DNA from: an uncultured Jannaschia sp.
GTDB lineage: Bacteria > Pseudomonadota > Alphaproteobacteria > Rhodobacterales > Rhodobacteraceae
DNA length: 64,000 nt
Assembly (NCBI RefSeq): GCF_947503795.1
Contig: NZ_CANNEZ010000002.1
Span: 310,001-374,000, forward strand
Direction: 5' to 3'
The position numbers were made by a program, and so were the translations under genes. Under the pieces are notes generated by a model. It was not told the DNA's origin. It worked only from the letters and a program-made list of their open reading frames with translations, and did no database searches. This document shows positions 53,230-64,000 of the stretch, piece after piece; the first letter of the stretch is position 1; each line of letters starts with the position of its first letter.

Positions 53230-54768
53230 TTACGCGAAGGTCTTGGCGTATGCGTCGATCTCGGCCTTCAGCTTGTCCTCGGCGTCGCCCTTGATCTTGG
53301 GGTCGTCCTTGGTGATCCAGTCGAGCACGTCCTGGCCCGCGCCGCGCATGTGGCTCAGCAGACCCGCTTCCCAGCGGCCGACATCCTTGACCGGCACCTT
53401 GTCGAGATAGCCCTTGGTGCCCGCATAGATGACAGCCACGATCTCGGCATTGGTCAGCGGCGAATATTGCGGCTGCTTCATCAGCTCGGTCAGACGCGCG
53501 CCGCGGGCCAGAAGCTGCTGCGTCGAGGCGTCGAGGTCCGAGCCGAACTGCGCGAAGGCCGCCATCTCGCGATACTGCGCGAGAGAGAGCTTCACGGGAC
53601 CGGCGACCGACTTCATCGAGTCCGTCTGCGCCGACGAGCCGACGCGCGACACCGACAGACCGGTGTTCACGGCGGGACGGATGCCCTGGAAGAACAGCTC
53701 CGTCTCGAGGAAGATCTGGCCGTCGGTGATCGAGATCACGTTGGTCGGGATGAACGCAGACACGTCGCCGCCCTGCGTCTCGATGATCGGCAGCGCCGTC
53801 AGCGAGCCGGAACCGGCCGCTTCGCCCAGCTTGCACGACCGCTCGAGCAGGCGCGAGTGGAGGTAGAACACGTCGCCCGGATAGGCTTCGCGGCCGGGCG
53901 GGCGGCGCAGCAGGAGCGACATCTGGCGGTAGGACACGGCCTGCTTGGAGAGGTCGTCATAGACGATCAGCGCGTGGCGGCCGTTGTCGCGGAAATACTC
54001 GGCCATCGCGGTCGCGGCGTAGGGCGCGAGGAACTGCATCGGCGCGGGCTCGGAGGCGGTCGCGGCGACGACGATCGAATAGTCGATGGCGCCCGATTCC
54101 TCGAGGCGCTTCACCAGCTGCGCCACGGTCGAGCGCTTCTGGCCGATCGCGACGTAGACGCAGTAGAGCTTCTTGCTCTCATCGTCGCCGGCGGCCTTGT
54201 TGTAGCTCGCCTGATTCAGGATCGCGTCCAGCGCCACGGCGGTCTTGCCGGTCTGGCGGTCGCCGATGATCAGCTCACGCTGGCCGCGGCCGATCGGGAT
54301 CATGGCATCGACGGACTTGAGGCCCGTGGCCATCGGCTCGTGAACGGATTTGCGCGGAATGATGCCCGGCGCCTTGACGTCGGCCACGCGGCGCTCGGTG
54401 GCCTTGATCGGGCCCTTGCCGTCGAGCGGGTTGCCGAGACCGTCGACGACCCGACCCAGGAGCGCGTCGCCCGCGGGCACGTCCACGATCGAGTTCGTGC
54501 GCTTGACGGTGTCGCCTTCCTTGATGTCCCGGTCCGAGCCGAAGATCACGACGCCCACATTGTCGGCTTCGAGGTTCAGGGCCATGCCCTGGATGCCGCC
54601 CGGAAACTCGACCATCTCGCCGGCCTGGACATTGTCGAGGCCGTAGACGCGCGCGATGCCGTCGCCGACCGACAGGACGCGACCGACCTCGGCGACCTCG
54701 GCCTCCTGGCCGAAGTTCTTGATCTGATCCTTCAGGATCGCGGAAATCTCGGCTGCCTGAATGGCCAT
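53230..54768 (-). CDS. atpA: ATP synthase F1 alpha subunit
   Basis: 512 residues; P-loop [28 protein letters not shown] and [10 protein letters not shown] are textbook alpha motifs. Non-catalytic nucleotide-binding subunit. Its start overlaps the atpH stop (TGATG). Confidence 0.98.
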   Translation of the reverse strand: MAIQAAEISAILKDQIKNFGQEAEVAEVGRVLSVGDGIARVYGLDNVQAGEMVEFPGGIQGMALNLEADNVGVVIFGSDRDIKEGDTVKRTNSIVDVPAGDALLGRVVDGLGNPLDGKGPIKATERRVADVKAPGIIPRKSVHEPMATGLKSVDAMIPIGRGQRELIIGDRQTGKTAVALDAILNQASYNKAAGDDESKKLYCVYVAIGQKRSTVAQLVKRLEESGAIDYSIVVAATASEPAPMQFLAPYAATAMAEYFRDNGRHALIVYDDLSKQAVSYRQMSLLLRRPPGREAYPGDVFYLHSRLLERSCKLGEAAGSGSLTALPIIETQGGDVSAFIPTNVISITDGQIFLETELFFQGIRPAVNTGLSVSRVGSSAQTDSMKSVAGPVKLSLAQYREMAAFAQFGSDLDASTQQLLARGARLTELMKQPQYSPLTNAEIVAVIYAGTKGYLDKVPVKDVGRWEAGLLSHMRGAGQDVLDWITKDDPKIKGDAEDKLKAEIDAYAKTFA

Positions 54769-55328
54769 CAGCGGACCTCTTTCATCGTATTCTGGAGTGC
54801 GTTGAGCTTCGCGCGGATCGAGGTGTCGATCATGCGCGAGCCGATCTTGACCACGAGACCGCCGATCAGCGCGTCGTCTACGGTCACATCTAGGTTGACG
54901 TCCTTGCCCGTCGACGCCTTGAGCGTCGAAGCGAGCTTGTCGGACTGGGCCTTCGACAGGGCCTTGGCGGTGCGGACCTCGGCGGTCACCTCGCCGCGCT
55001 CGTCGGCAAGCATGTCTTTGAGGGTCTTGACCATCTGCGGCACCACGAAGAGCCGCCGCTTCGACGCCATCAGCGCCAGCACGTTCGAAACGGTGTCGGT
55101 CAAGCCCATCTTCGAGGCGAGGCCCGCCAGCGCGTTGCCCTGATCACCGCGCGAGACCACCGGCGAGGTCAGCACGTCGCGCAGCTCGGGCGAGGCCGCG
55201 ATGGCGTCGTCAAGGGCGGTGACATCCGACTCCAGCTTCTTGAGGTCGCCGGCATCGCGGCTGAGGTCGAAGACGGCTTGCGCGTAGCGCGCGGCAATCC
55301 CCATCGAGATCGAAGCTGGTTCGGACAC
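54768..55328 (-). CDS. atpH: ATP synthase F1 delta subunit
   Basis: 186 residues, GTG start at 55328 chosen because [20 protein letters not shown] is the known N terminus and GGGTGG lies ahead of it; an earlier in-frame ATG at 55412 has no homology. Links F1 to the peripheral stalk. First gene of the operon; the FO genes (a, b, b', c) are elsewhere, as is usual for these bacteria. Confidence 0.95.
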   Translation of the reverse strand: MSEPASISMGIAARYAQAVFDLSRDAGDLKKLESDVTALDDAIAASPELRDVLTSPVVSRGDQGNALAGLASKMGLTDTVSNVLALMASKRRLFVVPQMVKTLKDMLADERGEVTAEVRTAKALSKAQSDKLASTLKASTGKDVNLDVTVDDALIGGLVVKIGSRMIDTSIRAKLNALQNTMKEVR

Positions 55329-55424
55329 GTCCACCCTTTCGATAATCGGTCGAACTGTCCCCGATCCCCCGGTGGCAGCCCATTTCAGATCGGTCCCGAG
55401 GGGTCCGATCACGATTTCGCGCTC

Positions 55425-55453
55425 CCTCTAGCAGAGGGGTTTGGCTGCTGCAA
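55425..55453 (-). promoter_or_regulatory. Weak candidate promoter for the atp operon (gap 55329-55693)
   Basis: The 365-base gap between atpH and the next gene has no ORF I can support. On the minus strand TTGCAG (55453-55448) and TAGAGG (55430-55425) are 17 bases apart, about 100 bases before the atpH start. Each matches the consensus at only 3 positions. I see no other structure in the gap beyond G/C-rich runs. Confidence 0.3.
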
Positions 55454-55693
55454 CCAGCGTCCAGCATGCGGTTTCGTCGCAGCCAACCCCCCTGCGCCAC
55501 AGCCTCGAACGCGCCGTCATGCCGCACTGCCGCATGGGCGATACCGGCGTCCCGCCCGGCTCCGCGCGCGGCCCGGAGAATCATGCCCGAGGTCGGGTTT
55601 CCCCCACTCTCGCGCCGCCTCCCTTGCCGCTAGGTCAGGGATCAGCCCGGTCGATCGTCGCCGGGCCCGCAAGCCACGCCGAGGGAGACCGGA

Positions 55694-56587
55694 ATGCAGA
55701 TCGAATTCGCCGACGTGCCGATCCTCCAGTTGCTCGGGCTGGCCGGGGCTGCCTGTTACATCATCAACTACACCCTCGTGACGTCGCGCTGGCTCAGCAC
55801 CGATGGCGTGACGTACTTCGTTCTCAACCTCCTCGCCGCCGGGATGGTGCTGGCCAGTCTCGGGCACGCCTTCAACATGGCCTCACTGGTGATCCAGGTC
55901 TTCTTCATCGCCGTCAGTTTCGTGGGCATCGCCACGCGCCTGCGCCGCCCGCCCCGGCGACCCCGGTCAGAGGCGCTTGAGATAGGTCAGCCGGTCGACC
56001 CCGTCGCCGTAATAGCCGGGAATGGTGGCGACGTGTCCGAACCCCAGCGCGGCATAGAGCGCGCGAGCGGCGGCCTGGTTTTCGATCGACGCCGTGTCGA
56101 TCAGGAGCATGCGGCCCCCGGCGGCACGGGCATGGGCCTCGGACTCGGTCACGAGCGCGCGGCCGATCCCGCCGCGCTGCGCGGACGGATCTACCGCGAG
56201 GAACAGGAGGTTCCAGGCCGCGTCGGACATCGGCTCAGGGGCGAGCATCGCGGCCCCTTGGCGGTCGCCATCTATGAAGAGGACGGCTCCGGCGGTCGTC
56301 TCGCGCAGGCTCTCGCCGAAGAACGCGGCATCGTCTGCGTCGAACAGGCCGGAACGGACGGCGATGTCGACGATCGTCGGGTGGTCCGCCGGATGGGCGG
56401 TGCGGATAGACATCATGGAATGGTGCTTTCGATCAGGACGGAAGACCCCGCGGCACATGCGGGGGGACTGCGGCGGCCCGCAGATCGAAACGCCGCCACT
56501 CTGGGCGCCGCTCCCGCTCCGGTCAACCCACGCGACCGGCCGCCGTCGGCTCGGGTACGCCCTCGAGAACCCGCAGCGGGCGCCTGA
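55694..56587 (+). CDS. CBU_0592-type small membrane protein, reading frame lacks its usual stop
   Basis: The first 90 residues ([20 protein letters not shown] onward) form the three-helix membrane protein family known as CBU_0592, of unknown function; SD GGGAGAC lies ahead. The family ends near residue 90, but no stop codon occurs here and the frame continues to 297 residues across the whole antisense strand of the GNAT gene. The extension has no likeness to any family. Either the stop was lost by mutation or a frameshift hides it. Confidence 0.55.
   Translation: MQIEFADVPILQLLGLAGAACYIINYTLVTSRWLSTDGVTYFVLNLLAAGMVLASLGHAFNMASLVIQVFFIAVSFVGIATRLRRPPRRPRSEALEIGQPVDPVAVIAGNGGDVSEPQRGIERASGGLVFDRRRVDQEHAAPGGTGMGLGLGHERAADPAALRGRIYREEQEVPGRVGHRLRGEHRGPLAVAIYEEDGSGGRLAQALAEERGIVCVEQAGTDGDVDDRRVVRRMGGADRHHGMVLSIRTEDPAAHAGGLRRPADRNAATLGAAPAPVNPRDRPPSARVRPREPAAGA
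55967..56416 (-). CDS. GNAT family N-acetyltransferase
   Basis: 149 residues; [18 protein letters not shown] at the start, [19 protein letters not shown] (acetyl-CoA pyrophosphate loop) and [21 protein letters not shown] at the end, all typical. Two tandem ATG starts (56416 or 56413). The whole gene lies antisense to the extended frame of the CBU_0592-type gene. The substrate is unknown. Confidence 0.85.
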   Translation of the reverse strand: MMSIRTAHPADHPTIVDIAVRSGLFDADDAAFFGESLRETTAGAVLFIDGDRQGAAMLAPEPMSDAAWNLLFLAVDPSAQRGGIGRALVTESEAHARAAGGRMLLIDTASIENQAAARALYAALGFGHVATIPGYYGDGVDRLTYLKRL

Positions 56588-57275
56588 CCCGCTCGGCCAG
56601 GCCGGGCCGCGAACGCGCGGGCACCTGCTTGGACACTTCGAGGAAAATGACGCCGCCGCCCCCCGACCGGCTGAGGCGCTGGCCCATCCGCTCGACCACG
56701 CCGCCCGCGCGCAGCCAGAAATTGCTGGCCGAGGGCGGCGCGAAGAGGGCCGCGGCATGGCGCTCCGGCACGAGGCCCGCGCGTTTGACCTGCGCCTCGA
56801 GCTGGCCCAGCGAATAGGGCCGCCCGAAGCCGAAGGGCGTCCGATCCCGCCGCGCCCAGAGGCCCGAGCGGTTCGGCACGATGAAGACCGCGCGCCCGCC
56901 GGGCCCCAGCACGCGGGCGCATTCGTCCAGAAGGGCCGTCGGGTTCTCGGAGGTATCGAGCCCGTGCAGCAACACCAGCTTGTCCACCGCCCCGGTCTCG
57001 ATCGGCCAGAGCGTCTCCTCGACCAGCACCGAGACGTTCTTCATCCCCGCGGGCCAGTGCATCACGCCCTGCGGTGCGGGCATCAGCCCGATGACGCGCC
57101 GTGCATCCGCGAGATACGGCCGAAGCAGCGGCACCGCGAAGCCGAATCCCGCGACGGTCTGGCCCTTGGCCTCGGGCCAGAGCGCGGTCAGCCGGTCGCG
57201 CACGGCCTTCTGCGCCGCGCGGCCCAGCCGCGTGCGGTAGTAGAACTGCCGCAGGTCCAGAACATCCAGATGCAT
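56523..57275 (-). CDS. SAM-dependent methyltransferase (Methyltransf_11 type)
   Basis: 250 residues. [19 protein letters not shown] at the start and [20 protein letters not shown] at the motif before strand 4 are typical of an alphaproteobacterial family that lies next to gloB in Rhodobacteraceae. The usual GxGxG SAM loop is replaced by GFGFAVPLL, so cofactor binding is presumably a variant. No target is known. Confidence 0.85.
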   Translation of the reverse strand: MHLDVLDLRQFYYRTRLGRAAQKAVRDRLTALWPEAKGQTVAGFGFAVPLLRPYLADARRVIGLMPAPQGVMHWPAGMKNVSVLVEETLWPIETGAVDKLVLLHGLDTSENPTALLDECARVLGPGGRAVFIVPNRSGLWARRDRTPFGFGRPYSLGQLEAQVKRAGLVPERHAAALFAPPSASNFWLRAGGVVERMGQRLSRSGGGGVIFLEVSKQVPARSRPGLAERVRRPLRVLEGVPEPTAAGRVG

Positions 57276-57336
57276 CGGTTTCGCATTGCCCCGTCGTCGC
57301 GTCGCGCCATGCTTACCCCGACACCGGGAGAAAGCC

Positions 57337-58092
57337 ATGACCATCCGCGATAGCCTGACCACGATCCCCTGCCTGTCGGACAACTACGCCTTCCTCTTCG
57401 AGAGCGGTGAGCGCCGCGCCGTGGTCGACGTGCCCGAGGCGGAACCGATCCTCTCGGCACTGGACCGGCGACCGCTGACCGACATCCTGCTGACGCACCA
57501 TCATTGGGACCATGTCGACGGGGTCGCGGACCTCGTGGCGGCGACGGGGGCGACGGTCTGGGGCGCGGCCGCCGACGCCCACCGCCTGCCGCCCCTCGAT
57601 CACGCGCTCGCCCCCGGCGACGTGATCGAGATCGGTACGGCGCGCGCCCGGATCATCGACGTCTCCGGCCACACGATCGGACATATCGCATTCCTCTTCG
57701 ACGACGTGGCCTTCACCGGCGACAGCCTGATGGCTGCGGGCTGCGGGCGGCTCTTCGAAGGCACGCCCGAGCAGATGCACGCGAGCCTCGCGCAGTTCGC
57801 CGACCTGCCCGACGAGCTCCTGATCGCGTCCGGTCACGAGTACACGACCTCGAACCTCGCCTTCGCGCGCAGCCTTGAACCCGACAACCCGGCACTTATT
57901 TCTAGACAGACCGAGACGGAGCGACTGCGTTCGGAGGGTGAGCCTTCCGTTCCCTCCACCCTCGGGCTTGAACGCCACACAAACCCGTTCCTGCGTGCCC
58001 ACGACCCTGCTCTGAAGGCCGCGACCGGAACCAGCGAACAATCGGACACCGCCACCTTTGCCGCCGCACGGCGTGCAAAGGATGCCTTCTGA
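57337..58092 (+). CDS. gloB: Hydroxyacylglutathione hydrolase (glyoxalase II)
   Basis: 251-residue metallo-beta-lactamase fold enzyme: HHHWDH binuclear metal motif, [25 protein letters not shown] and [14 protein letters not shown]. Hydrolyses S-lactoylglutathione in methylglyoxal detoxification. Divergent from the methyltransferase with a 61-base gap. Confidence 0.96.
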   Translation: MTIRDSLTTIPCLSDNYAFLFESGERRAVVDVPEAEPILSALDRRPLTDILLTHHHWDHVDGVADLVAATGATVWGAAADAHRLPPLDHALAPGDVIEIGTARARIIDVSGHTIGHIAFLFDDVAFTGDSLMAAGCGRLFEGTPEQMHASLAQFADLPDELLIASGHEYTTSNLAFARSLEPDNPALISRQTETERLRSEGEPSVPSTLGLERHTNPFLRAHDPALKAATGTSEQSDTATFAAARRAKDAF

Positions 58093-58242
58093 TGCAACGT
58101 CCCCGCCGACAAATCGGTCACCTTCCGGTGAAACGAGGTCGCACCGGCCACGAAAAGGCTTGAAGCGCGGCGGGCGACAACCAAAACTTAAAGGAACGCG
58201 GTCTATACCCCCGTGGACCGCAGACAGGCTGAGGAGAACATC

Positions 58243-60579
<2,337 letters not shown>

Positions 60580-60596
60580 CCCGGCCCGACACATAC

Positions 60597-60628
60597 GCCC
60601 CCGCCGCAGCGATGCGGCGGGGGCTTTT
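60597..60628 (+). terminator. Intrinsic terminator of clpA
   Basis: Perfect 12-bp stem GCCCCCGCCGCA / TGCGGCGGGGGC with a GCGA tetraloop, followed by TTTT. It begins 18 bases after the clpA stop. Confidence 0.92.
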
Positions 60629-60854
60629 CGTGCGCGCAGTGGGGGCGTTGCGGGCGATCGCATGTCGGACCGCTCCTCCGTCGCCCACGCTGACCGAACG
60701 CGCCCGCCCCGATGACGCGATGTGCTTCGCAGGCCCATCGGCCCGCGTCGCGTATCCGCGCGAAAGCGCGGCGCTGTCCCACCTCGATCCGAGTTCTGCG
60801 CAGGAGCAGCCTCCCGACTGGCCGCTTGCGCGTCTGCATCCTCCGCTTCGCCCC

Positions 60855-61889
60855 GTGAGCGAGACGAGGGCGCAGGGCGACGATGCGAGGCCACGCCCCC
60901 GCGCGCCGGTTCACGGCACTCCGACCCGCGGCAATCGCATAGTCCGGGACCTACGCGCGACGACATCCACCGCCGGATGGCGCGTCGCCGCCATCGCGCT
61001 CGCCGCGTTCGTGGCCCCGCCCGCCGCCGCGCAGGAGTTCCGGCTGGCCCTCCCGCTCGATTGCACGCTGGGCGAGACCTGCGACATCCAGCAGTATGTC
61101 GACGCCGATCCCGGTCCCGGCGCGCGGGATTATACCGGGGGATTCCTGGCCTATGACGGCCATCAGGGCACCGACTTCCGCGTCCCCGATCTCGAGGCGA
61201 TGGCGGCGGGCATACCCATTCTCGCGCCCGCGCCGGGGACCGTCGCGGGAATCCGCAACTCCGTTCCCGACGGCACCTTCCCCGAGGGGCAGGATTGCGG
61301 CAACGGCCTGCGGATCGACCATGGCGGCGGCTGGTCGACGCAGCTGTGCCACTTCGCGCAGGGCTCCGTCACCGTGACCCCCGGCGACCGGGTCGAGACC
61401 GGCGATGTCCTGGGCCGGATGGGCATGACCGGGCGCACCCAGTTCCCCCATGTCCACATCACCGTCCGGCGCGGCGACACCGTCGTCGATCCCTTCGTCG
61501 AGGGCCTGTGGTCCGATCCGCCCGACTACGCGCCCGGCGGCCTGCTCTCGGCGGGGTTCTCGGACGCGATCCCGGAATTCGCCGCCATCCGGGCCGGCAC
61601 GGCCGATGCCGCCGAACTGCCCGTGGACGCCCCCGCGCTGGTCCTCTGGGGACAGGTCTTCGGCGGGCAGACGGGCGATGTCGTCCGGCTGTCGATCACC
61701 GGCCCCGACGGGCGCGACGTCTTCGCGACCGAGCAGGTGCTGGAGCGGACGCAGGCGCTTCTCTTCCGGGCGGGCGGGCGACGGCTGCGCGAGGCGCGCT
61801 GGCGCGGCGGCGATTATGTCGGGCGGGTCGAACTGGACCGGGACGGCACCGTGATCGACGCGATCGAGACGCGGATCGCGCTGCGCTAG
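60855..61889 (+). CDS. Exported M23 family metallopeptidase, start uncertain
   Basis: LytM-type peptidase: hydrophobic export segment (AAIALAAFVAPPAAAQ), zinc motifs HQGTD (first His/Asp) and HVH in FPHVHITVRRG, with DHGGGWSTQLCHF between. It should cleave peptidoglycan cross-links or regulate an amidase. The frame stays open back to 60576 and no ATG lies just before the signal segment; I use the GTG at 60855, which leaves an unusually long, basic N terminus (about 30 residues). The bases 60629-60854 show nothing else. Confidence 0.8.
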   Translation: MSETRAQGDDARPRPRAPVHGTPTRGNRIVRDLRATTSTAGWRVAAIALAAFVAPPAAAQEFRLALPLDCTLGETCDIQQYVDADPGPGARDYTGGFLAYDGHQGTDFRVPDLEAMAAGIPILAPAPGTVAGIRNSVPDGTFPEGQDCGNGLRIDHGGGWSTQLCHFAQGSVTVTPGDRVETGDVLGRMGMTGRTQFPHVHITVRRGDTVVDPFVEGLWSDPPDYAPGGLLSAGFSDAIPEFAAIRAGTADAAELPVDAPALVLWGQVFGGQTGDVVRLSITGPDGRDVFATEQVLERTQALLFRAGGRRLREARWRGGDYVGRVELDRDGTVIDAIETRIALR

Positions 61890-62278
61890 CCCTGCGGCGC
61901 GTCGGTCTTCGGCGCCGGGATCTCGACCGGCGCCTCGGCCTCGACCCAGGCCTCCATCCCGCCGTCCAGATGCGCCACCTCGAAGCCCATATCGGTCAGG
62001 GTCGCCGCGGCCAGCGCCGACCGCCAGCCCATGGCGCAATGCAAGACGAACGGCCCCGGCCCGGCGAACACCTCGCGGTGATAGGGCGAGGTCGGGTCCC
62101 ACCAGAATTCCAGCATCCCGCGCGGCGCGTGGACCGAGCCGGGGATGTACCCCTTGGCGCGCTCGCGCACGTCGCGGATATCGACGATCACGGCCTCGGG
62201 CGTGGCCCGCAGCCGCGCCACGTCCCATTCCTCGATCTTCGTGCGAGCCTCGGCGACCAGCTGTTCGACGGTCTTCAT
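61886..62278 (-). CDS. Rhodanese-like domain protein
   Basis: 130 residues; a single rhodanese domain with VIVDIRDVRERAKGYIPGSVH and the active-site Cys in LHCAMGWRSA. It transfers sulfane sulfur or acts as a thiol-binding module. Ends 4 bases inside the convergent peptidase gene. The ATG at 62278 begins MKTVEQLV; longer frames upstream are not supported. Confidence 0.9.
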   Translation of the reverse strand: MKTVEQLVAEARTKIEEWDVARLRATPEAVIVDIRDVRERAKGYIPGSVHAPRGMLEFWWDPTSPYHREVFAGPGPFVLHCAMGWRSALAAATLTDMGFEVAHLDGGMEAWVEAEAPVEIPAPKTDAPQG

Positions 62279-62340
62279 GGGGACACGTTGACGCGGAGGC
62301 GGACCGGGTTCAAGCATCTCCGGCAACAGGGAGGATCGCC

Positions 62341-63078
62341 ATGGACCGCATCGCATTGATCACCGGGGGCGCGCAGGGCATCGGACGCGCCTGCGCCGAG
62401 GCACTGGCCGAAGATGGCTGCCGCATCGTGCTGGCCGACATCAAGGAGAGCGTCCACGAGACGGCCAAGGATCTCGGCGGCACGGGCTATGTCTGCGACA
62501 TGGGCGACCCGGATGCGGTGGCGAAGCTTTTCGACGACATGGAGCGCGATGTCGGCCCGGCCTCGGTCCTCGTGAACAATGCCGGCATCGCCATCGCGGG
62601 CGATTTCCTCACGATGTCCGAGGCCGATTTCCGCCGCGTCCTCGACGTCAACCTCGTGGGCGTGTTCCTCGCCACGCAGCGGGCGGCGAAGACGATGATC
62701 GACAAGGGCATCCACGGCGCGGTCGTCAACATGTCCTCGATCAACGCGCAGGTCGCGATCCCGGCGATCGCGGGGTATTGTGCGTCGAAGGGCGGCGTCA
62801 TGCAGCTGACCAAGGTGGCGTCGCTGGCGCTGGCGCCGCACGGAATCCGGGTCAATGCCGTCGGTCCCGGCAGCATCGACACCGAGATGATGGCCGCGGT
62901 GAATGCCGACCCCGCCGCCTTCGACCGCGCGATGTCGCGCACGCCCCTGAAGCGGCCCGGCACCGCGCGCGAGATCGGCGATGTCGTGGCGTTCCTCGCC
63001 TCCGACAAGGCCAGCTACGTGACGGGCGAAACCATCTATGTCGACGGCGGACGCCTCGGCCTCAACTACACGGTGTGA
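62341..63078 (+). CDS. SDR oxidoreductase (FabG-like)
   Basis: 245 residues; GGAQGIG cofactor motif, Asp at the strand-2 end (VLADIKES), NNAG, Ser-Tyr-Lys in [20 protein letters not shown], and [12 protein letters not shown] at the end. General 3-oxoacyl reductase-like dehydrogenase; substrate unknown. It is 2 bases before a RidA gene, and the pair may act in amino-sugar or amino-acid breakdown. Confidence 0.88.
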   Translation: MDRIALITGGAQGIGRACAEALAEDGCRIVLADIKESVHETAKDLGGTGYVCDMGDPDAVAKLFDDMERDVGPASVLVNNAGIAIAGDFLTMSEADFRRVLDVNLVGVFLATQRAAKTMIDKGIHGAVVNMSSINAQVAIPAIAGYCASKGGVMQLTKVASLALAPHGIRVNAVGPGSIDTEMMAAVNADPAAFDRAMSRTPLKRPGTAREIGDVVAFLASDKASYVTGETIYVDGGRLGLNYTV

Positions 63079-63080
63079 CC

Positions 63081-63431
63081 ATGTTGGAACGAAAGCATAC
63101 GACCGACCGGATGAGCCAGATCGTTACCCACGGGGACACGATCTACCTGGCCGGACAGGTGGGTGAAGGCGCCACCGTGACCGAACAGACCCGCGACATG
63201 CTGGCCAAGGTGGACGCCCTCCTGAAGGAGGCCGGGTCGAGCCGCGAGCATATGCTGCAGGCGATCATCTGGCTGGCCGACATGGCCGATTTCGCCGAGA
63301 TGAACGCGGTCTGGGACGAGTGGGTGCCGAAGGGCCATGCGCCCGCCCGCGCCGCGGGCGAGGCCGCGCTGGCGACGCCCGACTTCCTGGTCGAGGTCAT
63401 CATCACGGCGGCCAAGGCCGGCTGGCGCTAG
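63081..63431 (+). CDS. RidA family protein
   Basis: 116 residues of the RidA/YjgF family: [13 protein letters not shown] at the start, KAGSS-like loop and the active-site Arg in [12 protein letters not shown]. It hydrolyses reactive enamine/imine intermediates. The N-terminal [15 protein letters not shown] pattern is of the Rid7/Rid6 type more than strict RidA; co-transcribed with the SDR. Confidence 0.88.
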   Translation: MLERKHTTDRMSQIVTHGDTIYLAGQVGEGATVTEQTRDMLAKVDALLKEAGSSREHMLQAIIWLADMADFAEMNAVWDEWVPKGHAPARAAGEAALATPDFLVEVIITAAKAGWR

Positions 63432-63434
63432 GGC

Positions 63435-64000
63435 TTAGCGCCCGTGCGGATGCGCGCGGGCATAGGTCTCCATCAGATGCGCGGCATCGACGCCGGTATA
63501 GGCCTGCGTGGTGCTGAGCGAGGCGTGGCCGAGCAGCTCCTGAATGGTCCGCAGATCGCCCCCGGCTTCGAGCAAGTGGGTTGCGAAACTGTGCCGGAGC
63601 GCATGGGGCGTGGCGGTCGCAGGCAGGCCGAGCTGCATCCGCGCCCGCGCCATCGCGCCGGAGACCAGCCGCGGCGACAGCGGCCCGCCCCGCGCGCCCC
63701 GAAAGAGCGGCGCGGTCGCATCGAGGTCATGGGGACAGGCGCGCCGATAGGCCTCCACCGCCGTCCGCGCGGCGGGTAGGACGGGAACCAGCCGGTCCTT
63801 GCCCCCCTTGCCCCGGATGCGCAGCATGTCGGGCAGGGGCGCATCCGCGCCGGTCAGGCCCAACCCCTCCGAGATGCGCAGCCCGCAGCCGTAGAGCACC
63901 GTCACCACGGCCACGTCGCGCGCGGCGATCCACGGCGTCGCGTGCTGCAAGCCAACGGTTGCGATCAAATCCCTGGCCGCGTCCTGCTGCAGTGGGCGGG
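63435..64000 (-). CDS. Tyrosine recombinase (XerC-like), 5' part missing (window edge)
   Basis: The C-terminal catalytic domain of a XerC/XerD-type recombinase, cut by the right edge after about 188 residues. Catalytic Arg in YGCGLRISEGLGL, Lys in IRGKGGKDRLVPV, HALRHSFATHLLE, the second His in LGHASLSTT and the tyrosine nucleophile in QAYTGVD are all present. It resolves chromosome dimers if it is XerC. TAA stop 3 bases after the RidA gene ends. Confidence 0.92.
   Translation of the reverse strand, partial: RPLQQDAARDLIATVGLQHATPWIAARDVAVVTVLYGCGLRISEGLGLTGADAPLPDMLRIRGKGGKDRLVPVLPAARTAVEAYRRACPHDLDATAPLFRGARGGPLSPRLVSGAMARARMQLGLPATATPHALRHSFATHLLEAGGDLRTIQELLGHASLSTTQAYTGVDAAHLMETYARAHPHGR

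Noticed and set aside
58159-58210. Sigma-32 heat-shock promoter before clpA (CTTGAA ...)
   Set aside because: CTTGAA is present at 58159, but no acceptable -10 (CYTAT-like) lies 16-19 bases downstream; the CTATACC at 58203 is too far.

Overview
The window is a G+C-rich chromosomal segment that looks like an alphaproteobacterium of the Rhodobacteraceae (Roseobacter/Paracoccus relatives). The evidence is an aa3 oxidase cluster in the order ctaC-ctaB-small membrane gene-ctaG-ctaE next to a divergent tldD, an F1 operon atpHAGDC with no FO genes beside it and an H-type lectin gene behind it, TRAP transporters, and a very strong GC3 bias. I see no tRNA, rRNA, CRISPR array, insertion sequence or prophage. 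Genes are tightly packed, and start/stop overlaps of the ATGA or TGATG type are very common.

Layout. 1-3177: cytochrome c oxidase genes on the minus strand, cut off inside ctaE at the left edge. 3417-17664: housekeeping genes (methyltransferase, tldD, dprA, topA, nitroreductase, EI24 membrane protein, DUF1467, methylmalonyl-CoA epimerase, an orphan receiver protein, GNAT, SDR, YbjN-like, then the overlapping row proC / CsaA-like / D-2-hydroxyacid dehydrogenase / ogt). 17705-25428: a seven-gene minus-strand operon for an unassigned sugar: PfkB kinase, LacD-like class I aldolase, fucose-isomerase-like protein, Gfo/Idh/MocA protein, SerA-like dehydrogenase, aldose 1-epimerase and semialdehyde dehydrogenase. 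25502-29140: MauG-like dihaem protein, Sel1-repeat protein, class II aldolase and LysR regulator. 29210-34302: a TRAP transporter (dctQ, dctM ... dctP) with a PQQ-type sugar dehydrogenase and a dihaem cytochrome c between its parts. 34492-49844: an outer-membrane barrel, then an ABC importer and galactoside pathway. 50007-55328: lectin-like gene and the F1-ATPase operon. 55694-64000: small membrane protein, GNAT, methyltransferase, gloB, clpA, M23 peptidase, rhodanese, SDR, RidA and a tyrosine recombinase cut by the right edge.

How the genes work together. The 35-50 kb block reads as uptake of alpha- and beta-galactosides by an ABC importer under an IclR regulator, hydrolysis by GH36 and GH42 enzymes, then oxidation of galactose by the De Ley-Doudoroff route (SDR dehydrogenase, SMP-30 lactonase, DgoK, DgoA) and entry into glycolysis through an extra GAPDH. 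The galactonate dehydratase step is not in the window. 

The most interesting block is 17705-25428. Its kinase strongly resembles E. coli YihV (sulfofructose kinase), its aldolase resembles YihT/LacD, and it adds a mutarotase, an isomerase, a Gfo/Idh/MocA protein (a fold now known to include NAD+-dependent sulfoquinovosidases), a GabD-like aldehyde dehydrogenase and a SerA-like 2-hydroxyacid dehydrogenase. Together they could form a sulfoquinovose-type (sulfo-EMP-like) pathway with an oxidative tail to sulfolactate and sulfopyruvate. That is inference from gene families and context; a route for another hexose or 6-deoxy sugar is the main alternative.
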